Part shown: piece after piece, positions 1-16,676 of the stretch
How the letters are laid out: the number at the start of each line of letters is the position of its first letter
Position numbering within the stretch: position 1 is the stretch's first letter
From: Primula veris
Taxonomy: Eukaryota; Streptophyta; Magnoliopsida; Ericales; Primulaceae
Length of the DNA stretch: 64,000 bases
Assembly: GCA_963682055.1 (NCBI GenBank)
Contig: OY821745.1
Span: 30,439,342-30,503,341, forward strand
Direction: 5' to 3'
Notes under the pieces: generated by a model
What the model was told of the DNA's origin: nothing
Databases searched by the model: none
What the model saw: the letters and a program-made list of their open reading frames with translations, nothing else
Translations under genes and position numbers: made by a program

Positions 1-62
1 GGCAAAGATAGACATAAGATCTAACTATATAAGTTGAACTAATTTTCTTTTTTTAAATAGTT

Positions 63-3939
<3,877 letters not shown>

Positions 3940-4508
3940 AACTCGGTTCCATTTGACATGAAGTATGGATATTTGAATGTGCAATAATATGACTAGCTGC
4001 CAACGAAGAAAGTAGAACAATAACGTGATAAACCAATTTTCGATTCGCAATAATATCTTATACCTTGTATTACATCTTATATATTTCTGAAGAATAAAGC
4101 AAGCTCCTACGTTGTTTCTATATGTTGTTATGATAATGAGCTCAAAGCTTATGAATGTTGGTTAAAAGGAGAATAGTATTCTACAATTCTTTTTAGTTTA
4201 TGCAGAGCTGATCAAATTTCTCATGTATCTGCCTAAATTACTGGTGAACTAAGAACACTCACATCCCGTAACCTAAACATTAAACAACATATTTCTCTTA
4301 TATACAAGGTGGGAGCAAAAATCGGTGTGCACAAGGATCTCTTAGCTTTTTTTTAGAAAAAAAGGGAAACCCATTCATTATGAAGCTTATTCGTCGTCTG
4401 CAAAAGAAAAAAAACTGTTCGCCTCGTGCCCGCTTCTAACGCTATCATATTATCAATCAAATTCTTTGATTCATTTGAAAATTCAAATAAACATACACAA
4501 GTAACTTA

Positions 4509-4920
4509 GAGGAGCATACACAATAGTTTTGTTAACTTTTAATTATTAACTAGTGACAAATCGTCATTTAAAAAACTATTAAATGACACATAAGTACATT
4601 AAGTTAAAACTCCACATTAGTTTTAACTTTAACAATGTTATCTATTTTAATTAAAAATTAATTATTCAAAATATAGTAAATAAATAGCAGTACGTTAGAG
4701 ATAGAAAAGATATGCGTGAGAAATAACAGCTAATTGTGGGTATGAGTTAGACTTTTTTGTCATGTAATCAAGTAATAACAATTAAAAAGATTATTATCTT
4801 TTATTTTTAACATCTATAAAATTAACATACACTTTAACACAACTAATGGTGAGATAAAATTACATTGTTAGCTAACATTTTTAGTTAAAAATAGAGATAA
4901 CAACACTATTGTAGATGCTC
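4509..4920. mobile_element. PIF/Harbinger-like MITE (GAGCAT family), TSD TTA
   Basis: The left end reads GAGGAGCATACACAATAG and the right end, reversed, GAGCATCTACAATAG. The arms stay similar for about 30 bp (TTTTGTTAAC against TGTTGTTATC). TTA flanks both sides (4506-4508 and 4921-4923), the target duplication expected of PIF/Harbinger elements. There is no coding capacity. The element at 48015-48642 has the same end sequence and the same TTA flank. Confidence 0.65.
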
Positions 4921-5000
4921 TTAATAGACCAAATACATTCCTTACCCTCATAAAACTAATATAACATTGATGCAAGTACTTTTAGACACACAGTCATACA

Positions 5001-5239
5001 TACTCTCTTCGTTCTTATTTAATTATCCACCATGAAACTACGTGCAATTTTGAGCGACTTATAACTTGTATCAAAATTGTCGATATGAATTTTTTTTAAA
5101 TTTAATCATAAAATTTAACATTTGAACTATACAATCAACTTTTGAAATTTTTCATTCCGACAATTTTGATACAAGTTCTTGGCCGGTCAAAATTGTACGT
5201 AGTTTCATAATGGACAATTAAATAGAAACGGATGTAGTA
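5001..5239. mobile_element. Stowaway-like MITE (Tc1/mariner type)
   Basis: A 239-bp element with long terminal inverted repeats (about 90 bp). The left end is TACTCTCTTCGTTC and the right end reversed is TACTACATCCGTTTC, close to the plant Stowaway consensus (CTCCCTCCGT) with TA at the edges. Both arms contain the shared block GAAACTACGTGCAATTTTGA or its complement. The centre is AT-rich and non-coding. Related copies lie at 50795-51035 and, degraded, near 7598-7670 and 8115-8420. Confidence 0.75.
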
Positions 5240-5387
5240 GTATATAAAGACATATTGACATCAATCCATGGGTTTCGTTGATTTTATGTCAAAAAATTTA
5301 AACATATATCATTAGAGCTGACCATTTATCTAGTCAAACCAGTTGGCCGACTCGGCTGGTGATTAATTTTTTATTGGAAAATTTATT

Positions 5388-5735
5388 ATTTACTACGTCA
5401 ATTTATTGATGATTAAGAATTTACATACTCATCTTTCAAAATTAACAATTTACATACTCACCTATAAAAGATTTATCAATCAACACACTTTAATTGATTT
5501 ATGTTAACTTTTTAAGAAAAGTTTGGTCATGTGTGATCACGTTACCGTTTCCAATTATGATTTAAAGATAAAACTAACATCGCATATGACCAAAAATCAG
5601 CTAAAAAATTGACATAAATCAACTAAATTGTGTTGATTGATAGATGTTTTATATGTGAGTAAGTAAATTGTTAATCTTGTAAACTGATCATGCAAATTCT
5701 TAACCACTAATACGTTGGTAAAATAAACTATAATT
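5388..5735. mobile_element. Inverted-repeat MITE, family B
   Basis: The left arm (about 5388-5520) and the reversed right arm (about 5600-5735) share blocks such as GATTAAGAATTTACAT / GGTTAAGAATTTGCAT, AACAATTTACATACTCAC / AACAATTTACTTACTCAC and ATCAATCAACACA. The arms exceed 120 bp, leaving a short centre with the motif TGTGATCACGTTACCG. There is no ORF. A relative lies in the first intron of the second thioredoxin gene (about 46860-47040). Exact ends and target duplication were not resolved. Confidence 0.6.
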
Positions 5736-7072
5736 ATCCCTTTTTTATTTAAAAAAAAAAAAGGTAACAAAAGAGTGTTTTATTTATTTATCGGGAAAAA
5801 TGAGTGTTTTAGTATCTTTTAGTGTATATGTTTTATCAAACCAGTATCCAACGTTTTTATCAATTGGAGCTCAATCTATTAAATTTTATCACATCAACGG
5901 ACTACTGTTTAACAAAATAACTACCACTATCACAAGAGTGCACTTTTGTATTTTTCATCAAAAATACAGTAAATCCCTGAGATATACAAAGTATAATTTC
6001 GCCAATTTATACTATAAAAGTTTTCCTTTCTAAAAAACGAGACATGAGTATATAAAAGTTTTGATTTTTCTTTTCATATAATTGAATATAATAAATATTT
6101 ATATAGGTTATAGTTTGATAAATACAAGATTACAAAGAATATTAATAAAAAAATTATATTTTTGATAATCGGTCACATTTATGTAACAAATCTCTTATAT
6201 TTGGTAATCACCCACATTAGTGTAACAAATCTTACATATTTGGAAATCAACCACATTTACGTAAGAAATCTCTTATATTTGGTTACCTGTCACGTTTTTG
6301 TAACAAATATTATACTTTTAGTAATTAGTCATAAATGTATTTATGTAATTACTTAGGAGCAAAATAAAGTTTGGTTTTATTTCGACTCATTCTATGTATA
6401 GCATTTTAAAATAGACCAAGCATAGGCTTTCCATATAAAAAACTCAACTAGAGTCCAAACAACCGGGTGGGTACGGGACGGGTTGCTAAAATTTAAATAT
6501 CAACTAAACTCAATTCAATCCGTTACAATTAAAACTCTAACCCAACTCAACCCGTAAAAATAAATTGCGGGTTTGGACGGGTTAGATTTAGATTGATTCT
6601 TAATTTTTTATTTTGGTATTTTATTTTTCATAGTTTGCATCATTAACCTAAATTTTAAAATAAATTGAATTTTTCAAATAAAAATATAAATTAAACCAAT
6701 CAAAATACGTTTAGAATATTCGCAAAAAAATAACAAAACTAAAATATAAAAAGAATGAAAAATAGTTATCTTAAAATACTCACAATTTATATATAAATAT
6801 ATTGTGAGATTAACCTCAATCATAATCCAACCTACAAAATATATATCAGATTGATACGTAACAGATCACTCAGCCCGGATTATGTTAGAGTTGTATTTGA
6901 CTATTTTTTACCCACCCCTTGCAAACAACAATTAATTCGGTATCAGTACCGTTAATAGTAAGATCCGATCCGACCCGATCAGATGGAATTGGAAAGTTTG
7001 GATCTAGATATGATCCATTTGTATTATATGATTTAATGAATAATAAACGCATACCAAATCCCATCTCAACAT
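5736..7072. other. AT-rich intergenic stretch, no gene seen
   Basis: Very AT-rich DNA between the family B MITE and the oxidoreductase-like gene. Apart from the tandem repeat at 6145-6355 I see no coding similarity. A stretch near 6450-6600 has several CGGGTTGG/ACCCGT-type words and may be an old repeat fragment. Confidence 0.5.
6145..6355. repeat. Degenerate tandem repeat, period about 39-42 bp, ~4.5 copies
   Basis: The unit is roughly TTTGGTAATC then a CCACATT-type block, then GTAACAAATCT and CTTATAT. Copies begin near 6155, 6197, 6238 and 6279, and a weaker one near 6318. The apparent 64-residue frame across it is a by-product of the repeat. Confidence 0.75.
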
Positions 7073-7483
7073 ATGATCCCTTACAAACCTTTACATAACA
7101 ACCACAATAATGTCATCCCATTGGCCATGATATTCTCATCACCCCTACGACGCATCGCACCCAATAAAACCTCAATTCACCTCCACCACCACCACATATC
7201 AACCACAACACCATCAATAATTAAAACAAAATCTTCCTCAATAATAACAATCATGTCCGATGAGGTGACGAATAAGAACCAATCAGGGACCGACACGTCA
7301 ACAGATGAAAATAAGAAGGCTCCTGAAAAAGCCGTGGAACCTCCGGAAAAGCCGTTGCCGGATGATTGCTGTGGGAGCGGGTGTGTTAGGTGTGTTTGGG
7401 ATATTTATTACGATGAACTCGAAGATTATAATAAACTCGTTTCTGTTATTGAAAATAATAATAAAACCGATAAGCCTTCTTAG
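7073..7483 (+). CDS. Oxidoreductase-like domain protein (OXLD1-like)
   Basis: A single-exon frame of 136 residues. The C-terminal half contains the compact Cys-rich signature PEKPLPDDCCGSGCVRCVWD followed by IYYDELEDYNKL. This is the short 'oxidoreductase-like' domain (PF09791 as I remember it) of human OXLD1 and small plant proteins, whose biochemical role is not settled. The N-terminal ~60 residues are rich in Ser, Thr, His, Arg and Ile and poor in acidic residues, which fits an organelle-targeting peptide. A shorter start at 7254 (MSDEV) would give 76 residues without it. I prefer the upstream ATG because it is in frame and its leader looks like a targeting signal. The 3' end of the gene is partly duplicated just downstream (7727-8085). 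Confidence 0.75.
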   Translation: MIPYKPLHNNHNNVIPLAMIFSSPLRRIAPNKTSIHLHHHHISTTTPSIIKTKSSSIITIMSDEVTNKNQSGTDTSTDENKKAPEKAVEPPEKPLPDDCCGSGCVRCVWDIYYDELEDYNKLVSVIENNNKTDKPS

Positions 7484-7726
7484 ATCAATTTGTGGCTATT
7501 TTATCATGTATTGCGGGAAAAAAATAGTTGAATTTGTGGGACTTTATGCATTTGTTATCTACTATTGGATTTATTATGTGATATTAACATGTGTACTTGA
7601 ACTACGTGCAGTTTTGACCTGCCAAGTATTTGTATTAAAACTAGTGGAATGAACTTTTTTTTTAATCAATTTGTCTGAGTTTTATTACAGGTTTAATTGT
7701 ATTCGGCAAAACTAGGTGCAGTATAA

Positions 7727-8085
7727 CAAACTGCTTTCTGTTATTGAAAAAAACAAAACCGATAAGGCTTCTTAGAATCAAGTTGTGGGTATTTTACCAT
7801 GTATCGTGATTTTTATTTATTTATCGATTTTGAGAAATGATTGTTGCACTTGATTTTCACACTCCCCTGTTGGTTGTACATGGTTATATATGCAATTGCG
7901 AGGATCGAGTATGCAAAAATTCTTTTTCATTTGTTCATGGAGTGCAAATATGAGTGTAAGTTGTAGGTTCAGATATTATCGCTCATCGATTTTAGTGTTT
8001 GACCACCCTGATAATTACTGAAAAAATAGTTAAATTTGTGGGACTTTTTGCATTTGTTGTCTATCTAATTTATTATGTCTTGTTC
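7727..8085 (+). repeat. Split partial duplicate of the OXLD1-like gene 3' end
   Basis: Sequence 7728-7809 repeats the last codons and early 3'UTR of the upstream gene, including CTTTCTGTTATTGAAAA, an ACCGATAAG block and a TAG stop. Sequence 8018-8085 repeats the next 3'UTR block (AAATTTGTGGGACTTT...GCATTTGTTGTCTA). About 210 bp of unrelated DNA separates the two halves. It looks like a tandem duplication of about 160 bp that was later interrupted. Confidence 0.6.
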
Positions 8086-8114
8086 ATGGATTTGAACGTG
8101 TTTAATTGTTGCCC

Positions 8115-8420
8115 ACAGCTAAACTACGTGTGTTTTTGACCGGCCTGGTATTTGTATCAGATTGCGATGGAATGAAGGTTTTCATAAACTGATCGGATTG
8201 TTTAGATGTTGAATTATATGATTAACTAAGTGCAGTTTTGACCAGCCAAGTATTTGTATTAAGATTGCCGGGATGTAAGCTTTCATAAACTAATCGGATA
8301 GTTCAAATGTTTATTATATCATTAACCTTTGAATTTCATTTCGACAATTTGGATACATGGTTTTGACCGGTCAAATTTACTTGTTTGTAAAATACAATTG
8401 AATTGGAAAGGTGGGGGTAA
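8115..8420. mobile_element. Degraded Stowaway-like MITE
   Basis: Contains AAACTACGTGTGTTTTTGACC near the left, a second internal copy (AACTAAGTGCAGTTTTGACC near 8222) and right-arm words (GACAATTTGGATACA, TTTTGACCGGTCAAA, ATACAATTGAATTGGAAAGG). These match the arms of the element at 5001-5239. A smaller fragment of the same arm lies at 7598-7670. Confidence 0.5.
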
Positions 8421-8425
8421 TGATT

Positions 8426-10112
8426 CTCGATCAATTTCATTATGTGTAATTGATAGGTTGTGGAACCTTTTCATTTATGTCGTATATTGAATTGTTTATG
8501 TATTGTTTATCAATTTGATCTCATGATGGAATAGAACGAAAGGGATACTGTGTTTATTTTCCGATTCTTAATCAATTTGATACTAGGATTGGTTTTGGAA
8601 CTTGCATTTGTTATTGTGGATTAAGTTTAGTTGCTGCTAATTGTTTATCAATTTGATTTATATTGATGAATTATGAAGAGCCTTTGCATATTTGTAATGG
8701 GTGTGTTTTGCTGTCATATGTACTGTCAGTTCTAGTATAGCATGATTTTACATTTAGTTGTATGGTTTGGTTGATTTTCTATATTCCAACCATGCCAGTT
8801 AACAGAAGGTGGTTCAACGCGTTAAAGAAAATAAGTTTTCCTCTAATCAAACGTGTTGTTTTCTGCTTTAACTGGCTGTTTTTTTTTTTATGAAAATGCT
8901 TCGTTTTGGTGCATATATACATTGGATATATGAAAATGCAACTTTGGGAACATTGGCTACAGATTCATTTCAGATCGAAAATGGACGGAAGTGATTAGTT
9001 GCTACCATCTCATATCGAGTGAAGCACTTTCGATTTTAATTCCAAATGATTCTGTTTATTTGTTTGATGTTCATGTGATGGAATTGTCTTCTTAGCATCT
9101 AACAGTTTTTGAAAGTGCCTGGAAAACATCATATAAGGTGTGGTTCTCGGAAAATAAACACTATTCTACTTGGTCTTTCACACTCGATTATGATGGACTA
9201 TCCAAAATTTGTAGTGGAAACTTTTCCAGATTTTGAAATAATATACCTCTCGTTGAGTTTTGTGTGTTTGGCGAATTTTTTTATTCTACTTTTTCCGATA
9301 TCTGCTGCCAAAATTATTCACTCCTTGGTTCCAGAAACATTGCAAAATGCTTATCTATGCTGTACTTTGAACGTTTTCATAAAAAAAACTTGATCTTTTG
9401 CTACACATTGGCGTTTCAGTCAAGACTGCAAATGTTACAGCTCGTAAGTCTTCTATTTCAAATGGAATTCTTTTCAAGGCAAAATTTACAAGAGCAGTGT
9501 TATGCTCTTCCAGAATTGAATGGAGGTAGACGACTGCAATTTCATAAATAAAAATCTCATGGTGGAGACAAGATACAAATGGTCATTGGATTCGGACCGA
9601 TATAAACCATTATCCTTATTCTTGATAATATCGAAGTAATTTTATGATGTTTTTGCTAATGTCGAAAATTTAGTTAACCCATTTTTAAAGCAGTGCTAGC
9701 TTTTTACTTCATCTGCTTTGACCTGTGAAATTTATTTGCCCTTTTGTTGCCTTCTTTTCCTTAGGTATTTTGAGTAATTATCACTGCAATTCCTGGCAAC
9801 TGTGCCAAAACCCAAGTGTTGGAACTATAGCATATTTCCTGGGCATAAAATTCGGGATTGCTACACAGTTCATAGTCCATAATTATATAAGCCATGAATC
9901 AAAATCTTGAATTATTTATTTTTCCACTTGAGTTCTTGCTCAGGGAAAATACCTATAACAACATTTTGACTATTTCTGTTACATCAACATAAAATTTGCA
10001 ATCGAATAGAAAAACTTCTAGTCTAACTAAACAATGAATGTATAAGATCTATGGCACCACGAGATTTGAAGCTATATGGTTACTATATGGTGTAAAATTA
10101 TCTCCACGTTTC
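8426..10112. other. Intergenic, no recognisable gene
   Basis: AT-rich sequence between the two convergent genes. Open frames near 9109-9551 show no family features and have no supporting exon structure. I see no RNA gene here. Confidence 0.5.
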
Positions 10113-12869
10113 TTAAGATGGAATTGTATACGTCGTTGGTCTCCAGTTGGTCTTCGTGGCACTAAGTATCCCTTCTTGGTTTTTCGAGAACGTCAAGTGG
10201 ACTTCCCAATGCAAAGATTTCAACAAATTCTCAATTTTTCCAACAGCTTTCGACTCATCACGAACAATCAGCTTGCCACCTGGCCTCACTATCCTGTCTA
10301 TCTCTGCCATCACAGGTTCTATACTACACCTATAAATTTGGTGAGATGGGTACAATTCATATCAGCTAAATAGGTATGTAAATGAATTCAAATGTGACAG
10401 GCTTACTAGTTACGAGGTTGTTACCTTTTCTGAAGCTTTGAGAAGAGATGATCAGCATGTAAAAGATCGTAAGTACGTGGATATGTGCTAAATGATTCAC
10501 ACCAATCATGGTAGATACCAAAGAGGCCACGTTCATAGATAATGGGTAGTGTATCGGGAGAATCAACGTTGACTACGTTCATGACCCACAGTTTCTTGTC
10601 CTTTAACGCTGCGGCAAACCTGTCAGCATCATTGAATTTGTGTACTTGATTAGGTTGTGGTTATAAAATTCCAAGACAGATAAATTTGGGGATTTTTGCT
10701 GTTTTCCTAGAGGTGTAAACTAGACGGTTATCTTAACGATTTCTTGTACCCCTCCATTTAAGTTAATAGATAAAGTTAACGTCGGTAAACTGTTTCCACC
10801 AAATATCAGGTGTAAAACGGTTATTTTTCTGATAATTTGGACGGTAGAGTGCAAAACATCCATTAAACTGATAAGTTAGTATATAGTCGTAATAAGGTGT
10901 TAGTTATTGTTCAAAATCCAAAATGTTTGCATTGTTGGTGTACAAGACAGTAAAAATCCGTTAACTTCATGTACACAATGATTTGTTATACGGCTACTCG
11001 ATTCGGCTATTAGCATAGTTATGTAGTAACAAATAGGGGCTTACCCTCCGTACACGGCTCTCATGTCCATTACATTTCTGACATTGTCCCAACTAATACC
11101 CAACCCGTTGAGGTAAGTGTTGCTAACGACCCCTTTCCAGTGCTCATTGTCGGCTTCAAAATCATCAGGGGCTGGTTTTCCGTAAATTCCTATTTGGGAC
11201 TTGTTTAGCCAATATGGAGGTGTCTCAACACGAAGTGGCCATCTCTCTGGCCATTTCGAACCCCTCACCGTCTCTTTCTCTGGCACACGGTGCATACACG
11301 ATTGGAGGTTCACATACCTGAGAGTATAATTTTAAATGATCATGCATTGGATGCTAAAATCTTAGTCATGACGGTTATTTCAACTTCTGAAGTTCTCTCT
11401 TATGGTGCGAATTTCATGTACATTGAAACTTGGGCAATGTTTCGTTGCAGCTTTTAAGCAAAGAAGATAAAAAAAAATCCCAGAATGAGAGTAAGACAGG
11501 GCCATCCAGCTCAAGGCTTCTAGTTTTTTCAGCAAATAACAAGAAAATCTCACGTTTAAAGCTGATAGCAAAAAATCGAGCTTTTAAGCTGCTAACAAAC
11601 AAGACCTTGCAGCCACACACACAGAGATATCGTTAGCAGGCCTAAATTTTATTAGGCGACAAGATTCTGCTCATGGGCTAGGCCTACATGAAAGCCATTT
11701 CCGATCAAAAGTCGACAAAAGAAATCAGAATACTGAAAATACATATCAAAATGCATGTATATCAGCAATAAGAGGCAAAAAAGCACAAAACTAAAGTTGA
11801 AATCAAACTTGCTACGATGATTTATGCTCTACTCTCCTTACTGCCATATTTCTTACCAGTTTTTTTTTTTTTAGTGCATGCTAAAACTACTCAATGATTG
11901 ATAGCAACTTCTGAACATTTCTTATTTAATTGCAGCTTCTATAATTTGAAGAAAAAAAACTAGCTCTGAAGCCGCAACTTAAACAAGGCCTTATTGCTAT
12001 ATTTCTTATTCGTAACAATGTTTTGAAATCAGTATTTTTCTCATCATTTTTACTGCATGCATCACAGAACTATTCATTACATTTTGCGATTTCTTAGCTA
12101 GACTCAGATTACTAAACCAGTGCAATCATATTATGATATTAAAATGGAAGAACTGTTTCATTTGGTGGATACTTTCATGGTAAACTAATCTATTTCCATT
12201 TGTGTAGTGCTTATGCAGAGTAAAGACATGATATATGGACACTTACCAAGCAGCATTTGGATCATCATCAACTTTACAGATTGGTGGAATACTTTTTTCC
12301 CTTTGATCGTAACATTCGTTTGAGGTAGGCTTGTGGTATACGGCTACACCAACTGAGTTAAGTTTATCCTTCTTGATTGCAACAAGCTCCCAACACATCG
12401 ATTTTGTCAGGGCTTTCATTTCTGAAAGAAAATGGTGCATCGGTTGTTTATTTGGTCTTGAATCTATTCTTTTTTTTAATGATAACCTTTCAGTTATTCC
12501 GATGTACCAAAAATAAAATAAAAATGTTTACCTTTCCATATCTGAACATCTTCTTCTTCTGTTTGATATACCGGAGTAGCTGACCACACAAAGTAGCCAC
12601 CAGGTCGGAGAACACGATTTAACTCCAGAAGAAGAGCACCACCTTCATAGAAATAAACACAATTCTTCTCGGTAAAAATGGTAGAAACAAACAAGTATAT
12701 AAGGGATAAACAATTTGAGGGTTAAATCACAAGATCTGATATTATGCACGTTATCTGAAAAGGAGCCAATGATTACATGGTCCTAACATTAGTTTTTCGT
12801 TTTTGTGTTCTATATAGGAAAAACAATAATAGCTTTGGACCAAAATAGAGAAAACATGTTAAAACATTG

Positions 12870-12918
<49 letters not shown>

Positions 12919-15756
12919 AGAATAATTTATAAAATATTTACCATCTGCGTGCCAGGGAACTCTACAGCGGGCGCAATGCACCAGATCAAAAACCATGCTG
13001 GGAAATTGCAGGCGTTGTGTACCCATTACAGCAGATATTGCCGGGATTCCTCGTTCGAGTGCAAATTGCACTTGGGCCTCGTGTTCGTCTTTGGGTGCGA
13101 GTGACATGGCGAGAACGTCTCTTTCGAATAGAAACCCACCAAAGCTTGCAACTCCACAGCCAACATCAAGTATGACTCGTGTGTGTTTTCCCCATGCGAT
13201 GTCAGGTACTGCCTGCAACCATGTATTTCTTATTTTTTGTTACAATGTGACTACTACTTGTAAAATTTTAACAAGTACCAATAACTTAAGAGTTAAAAGT
13301 TATGTACTTGAGATCTTTATTTGAAGATGAATTTAACTCATTAAAATTTAGTATACGTGCCTTTGCTGCACTTCTTTCATAAAGATGGCACTTTTTTAAT
13401 TTTAAGTATGAACTTTTTTCTCTATGCTCTCATAATGTTGTTCTTGATTTATCCTCTTTAATATTTTACATCCTAAAGTTATCCCCCCAAAACTTGTCAA
13501 TAGATCCTTAGTAATGAAGGGATTCCATCTTGATTCCTCCAGCCATCCCTTCGTCAATATAACAATATTGATGTCGCTTGATAAAGTTTCAGCTAACTTT
13601 TTGTGTGTATTGAAATTATATTTCTAGATTTACCTTTTATATTCTAAACTATCGATGTCACTTGATCAAGTTTCAGATAACTTTTTGTGTCTTGAAAATC
13701 TTTTTCTAGATTTACCTTATGTATCTGAACTCACTCAAAGAATTTGTAACATAGCCAAGGACATTGTATACTTAAAACTTTATCTGGACCTTATTATGTT
13801 ACTAATTGTTATCTTAAGAAGTGAACTTTATTTAGCATTTATCTTCTATTTATCATAACCAAAAGAATTAAATTAACCTCTTGGACAAAATCAATATAAT
13901 GAAGAGCTCCGTGTATGAATTGCGTGCCACCACCCGGGAATGTTAGGAACTCTCCAGTAACCTTAACCCAGTTTTGATGCCCTTTAACATCTGCTAGCAA
14001 CTTGTGGGGAACGTTGTGATACCAAATCTGCATACAACCACAATATTTTGACGAATAATACAATTAAGTTTTATTTACAAATTTCATGGCCAAATGGTAT
14101 TAGACAAGCCACACCCAATCAAGATTCTGCTATGGTAAAATTTTGACTTGGACAGAACTGTAAGTAGACCTTACTAACAGTTTCTTTTATTAAGGTTTAA
14201 AATTTCGTTTTTTTTCCTAATTTCATATTTTTAATAACTAGGATTGGTGGAACTAGGACTGTTTTTTCTCTAAATTATGGGCTGCTGAAAGTCTAAAATC
14301 GAAAAATAAAAATAAATTGGAGATACATGGTAAAATATTGGTTTTTTCTCAGTATGGGAGTGTTGGAGTCCCTTTTAGCCAACAACTAACATCGCTTGCT
14401 GACGATGGAAAGAAAAGATGGAATATGACGTCAAATTGATGTTTTGTGTTGGGATAAAAATTACAGTTCTGCACACTCAACTATCACCATTTAGATTTGT
14501 ACATCAAACTTGACTAAAAACTTGGCAGGACTGTGCTAATCTAGATAATAGACAAAAATTAATTCACTAATAAAATAGGTGTTATATTGTTATCTAAATG
14601 TACAAGTCGAAAACCTTGATAGTTGAGTGTATAAAACTGTAACTTACTCACGCTAGTACAGTACCTTATCTCTGCTATGGGGCCATGCTATGGATGTCTT
14701 GTAACCCTCTGGTAATGCAACAAGGCAAGTGGGCCCTTTTTCAGGGCAATGCCTTTCACGATGCTGATAATGACTTCTAGAACGTAATTTACTTATCGCT
14801 TTTTCGTTATCCAAACATGGTATATAATCTATACCAGCAGTTACATTACATAGTTGCCACGCGTACCCATAAAGGCTCGCATCCTGACCTACCGATCCGC
14901 CATTTCCCCTCTCCTTCTGGGTCTGTGATTGGTCCACCTGGGTCGTCCATGATCCTCTCGCTACTTGCTCTTTAGGGATTCCCGTGTTCACCCCTCCTAG
15001 ATAAGAACTGTCCGTATTTGATTGTGTCGGCTTTTCTTCTGTTATTTTCCCATCTACGTTTGTATTACTCGTACCCTTATCTTTACTTTCGTTTTGAGTA
15101 ACGGGACTGGTTTCTTGAGGCTTTTGATTGTCATGCTCGGCTTGATCATGGTTCGTCCCCTCTTGAACATCCTCCTCCGGTTTAACTATTTTTCGTCGGG
15201 GTTTCTCTTTCCCGTTCTTTGGTATTTCCTTTTGCTTTGGATTGTTTTCTTGATCATTATTCGCTTGTTGATTTTCATTTGATGACATGTCTTCTCTGGT
15301 TTCCTGATCTACCCCTTGAACCTGTTCCGTTGTCGTGGTATCCTCAGAAATAGGATTTTCTTTATTCTTATCCTTATCCTTATTATCATTCTCATTTTCT
15401 TGTTCGACTTGTTTGGGATTCTCTTGTATCTCATCTGGTACTTGTTGCGGTTGTGTTTCCTCACTTTCTGGATTCTCTTTGGGATTATCATCCTCCGGTT
15501 TGGTAGCAGCATCAGGGAGCTGACCTGGATTATCTTCAAAAACTGCGTTATTTTTTGGTTCCTTTTGGAGAGTATTTTCAGTGGCAGAATTTTCCGAGTT
15601 TTCAGAATTATCAGCTCGGGAAGTCGTTTGTGATGGTATTACTGAGTTTGAGGTTAGCATCCATACGCCTAAAACGCATAATGCAATAAATATAATGGTT
15701 GTTACCGTCGATGTGTATGAACCGTTCGATGAACGCTTGCTTGTACGTCCCTTCAT
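10113..15756 (-). CDS. PMT26: Probable methyltransferase, PMT26-like (DUF248 family)
   Basis: A plant Golgi type II membrane protein of the putative SAM-dependent methyltransferase family (PF03141). Members such as QUA2/TSD2 act in pectin (homogalacturonan) methylation and cell adhesion. Exons on the minus strand: 15756-14665, 14027-13878, 13212-12942, 12642-12532, 12421-12247, 11317-11045, 10619-10425 and 10329-10113. Phases join cleanly to about 827 residues. The N-terminus is a short basic tail, one membrane span ([18 protein letters not shown]) and a long Glu/Gln/Asn/Lys-rich lumenal linker (residues ~45-260). The catalytic part has [15 protein letters not shown], the SAM motif [54 protein letters not shown] and a WRPT...IPS terminus. 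Length and linker composition resemble Arabidopsis PMT26 more than the shorter PMTs, though PMT24/25/27 cannot be excluded. Intron 3 holds a (TA)n tract beside the exon 3 donor. Confidence 0.9.
12872..12915. repeat. (TA)n microsatellite in a PMT intron
   Basis: About 22 uninterrupted TA units, starting 26 bp inside the intron from the exon 3 donor (12941/12940 on the minus strand). Confidence 0.95.
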
Positions 15757-16676
15757 ATTGGGAACTCGGACCGAGATAGAGAGAAAGAGAGGAATTAGAC
15801 TGTATGTTAAAGGATTAATGTAAAAAGGATATAATTAAAATGCTAAGCTGAGAGAGGTTTTAGTATGTTTGTGGATGGGGATAAAAGAGATGTAGAGAAA
15901 AAAGAAACATGGTAGTTTCTCTAGTTGGAATGTCTCAAGATCCAAATGAGTAGGAGAATAAAGGGGCAAAGTAAACTATTTAGCGTGTTAACATGTATGC
16001 TAATTAAGTGGATCTACCCAAATTATCAATGAATTAATGGTTGAAAAAATCTTTGAAAGTTTTCAGAATTTTCATCTTTCCGAAGGGTGAGGTACCAACT
16101 TTCTTTACACGTCCGCAAATTTTCTTTCCACTTAACGAGTAGATATCGTTAAAACCATAAGTCAGAAATTCTTTTTTATCAACTTTCTCAAATAATTATG
16201 GCTCTAAAGTGAGAAAATACTCAAGAAATCGTTTACCTTTCAGAGAAACATATTCGAGTACTTTCAAGTTCTAACAGTGAATACAAATTCGCTATATAAA
16301 TGTAAGATGATCTATAGCTTATTAGAGGATTAGGTAACATTTTTTTATGTAGCGCAATTAGGAATTCGGGATTCCATTGTGGGCAGAAGAATTCAGGAAT
16401 AAGATAGTCCATCAAAAAAGTAATTAGTTCTGTTCCATTCACTTAATTTTCACCGGAACTGCAGAAATGCTATTAATTGACCCAAATCTATGAAATAGCC
16501 AAAAAGTCAGAAAAGTAACGAGCAAAGCTACTGAAACACTAACACAGTAAAACTAAATAGTCTCTTGTAAGGCATAAGATAATGAATCAGAAAAGTTCTA
16601 AAATTCATAAAACCGAGAAAAACCTATCACAAAGTCAGAAAAACTAATGAATTCAAAATTGCAGGAACAGATTTGC
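15757..16676. other. PMT upstream region
   Basis: Putative promoter and 5'UTR of the methyltransferase gene, with purine-rich tracts (GAGAGAAAGAGAGG near 15779). The rest, down to the phosphatase relic, shows no coding similarity. Confidence 0.45.

Noticed and set aside
9109..9551. Two overlapping frames of about 95 codons
   Set aside because: No domain, no splice logic and ordinary AT-rich composition.
11380..11636. Frames on both strands in a PMT intron
   Set aside because: They lie between two well-supported exons and do not match the family.
15022..15633. Plus-strand and other-frame ORFs opposite PMT exon 1
   Set aside because: They mirror the low-complexity charged linker of the real minus-strand exon.
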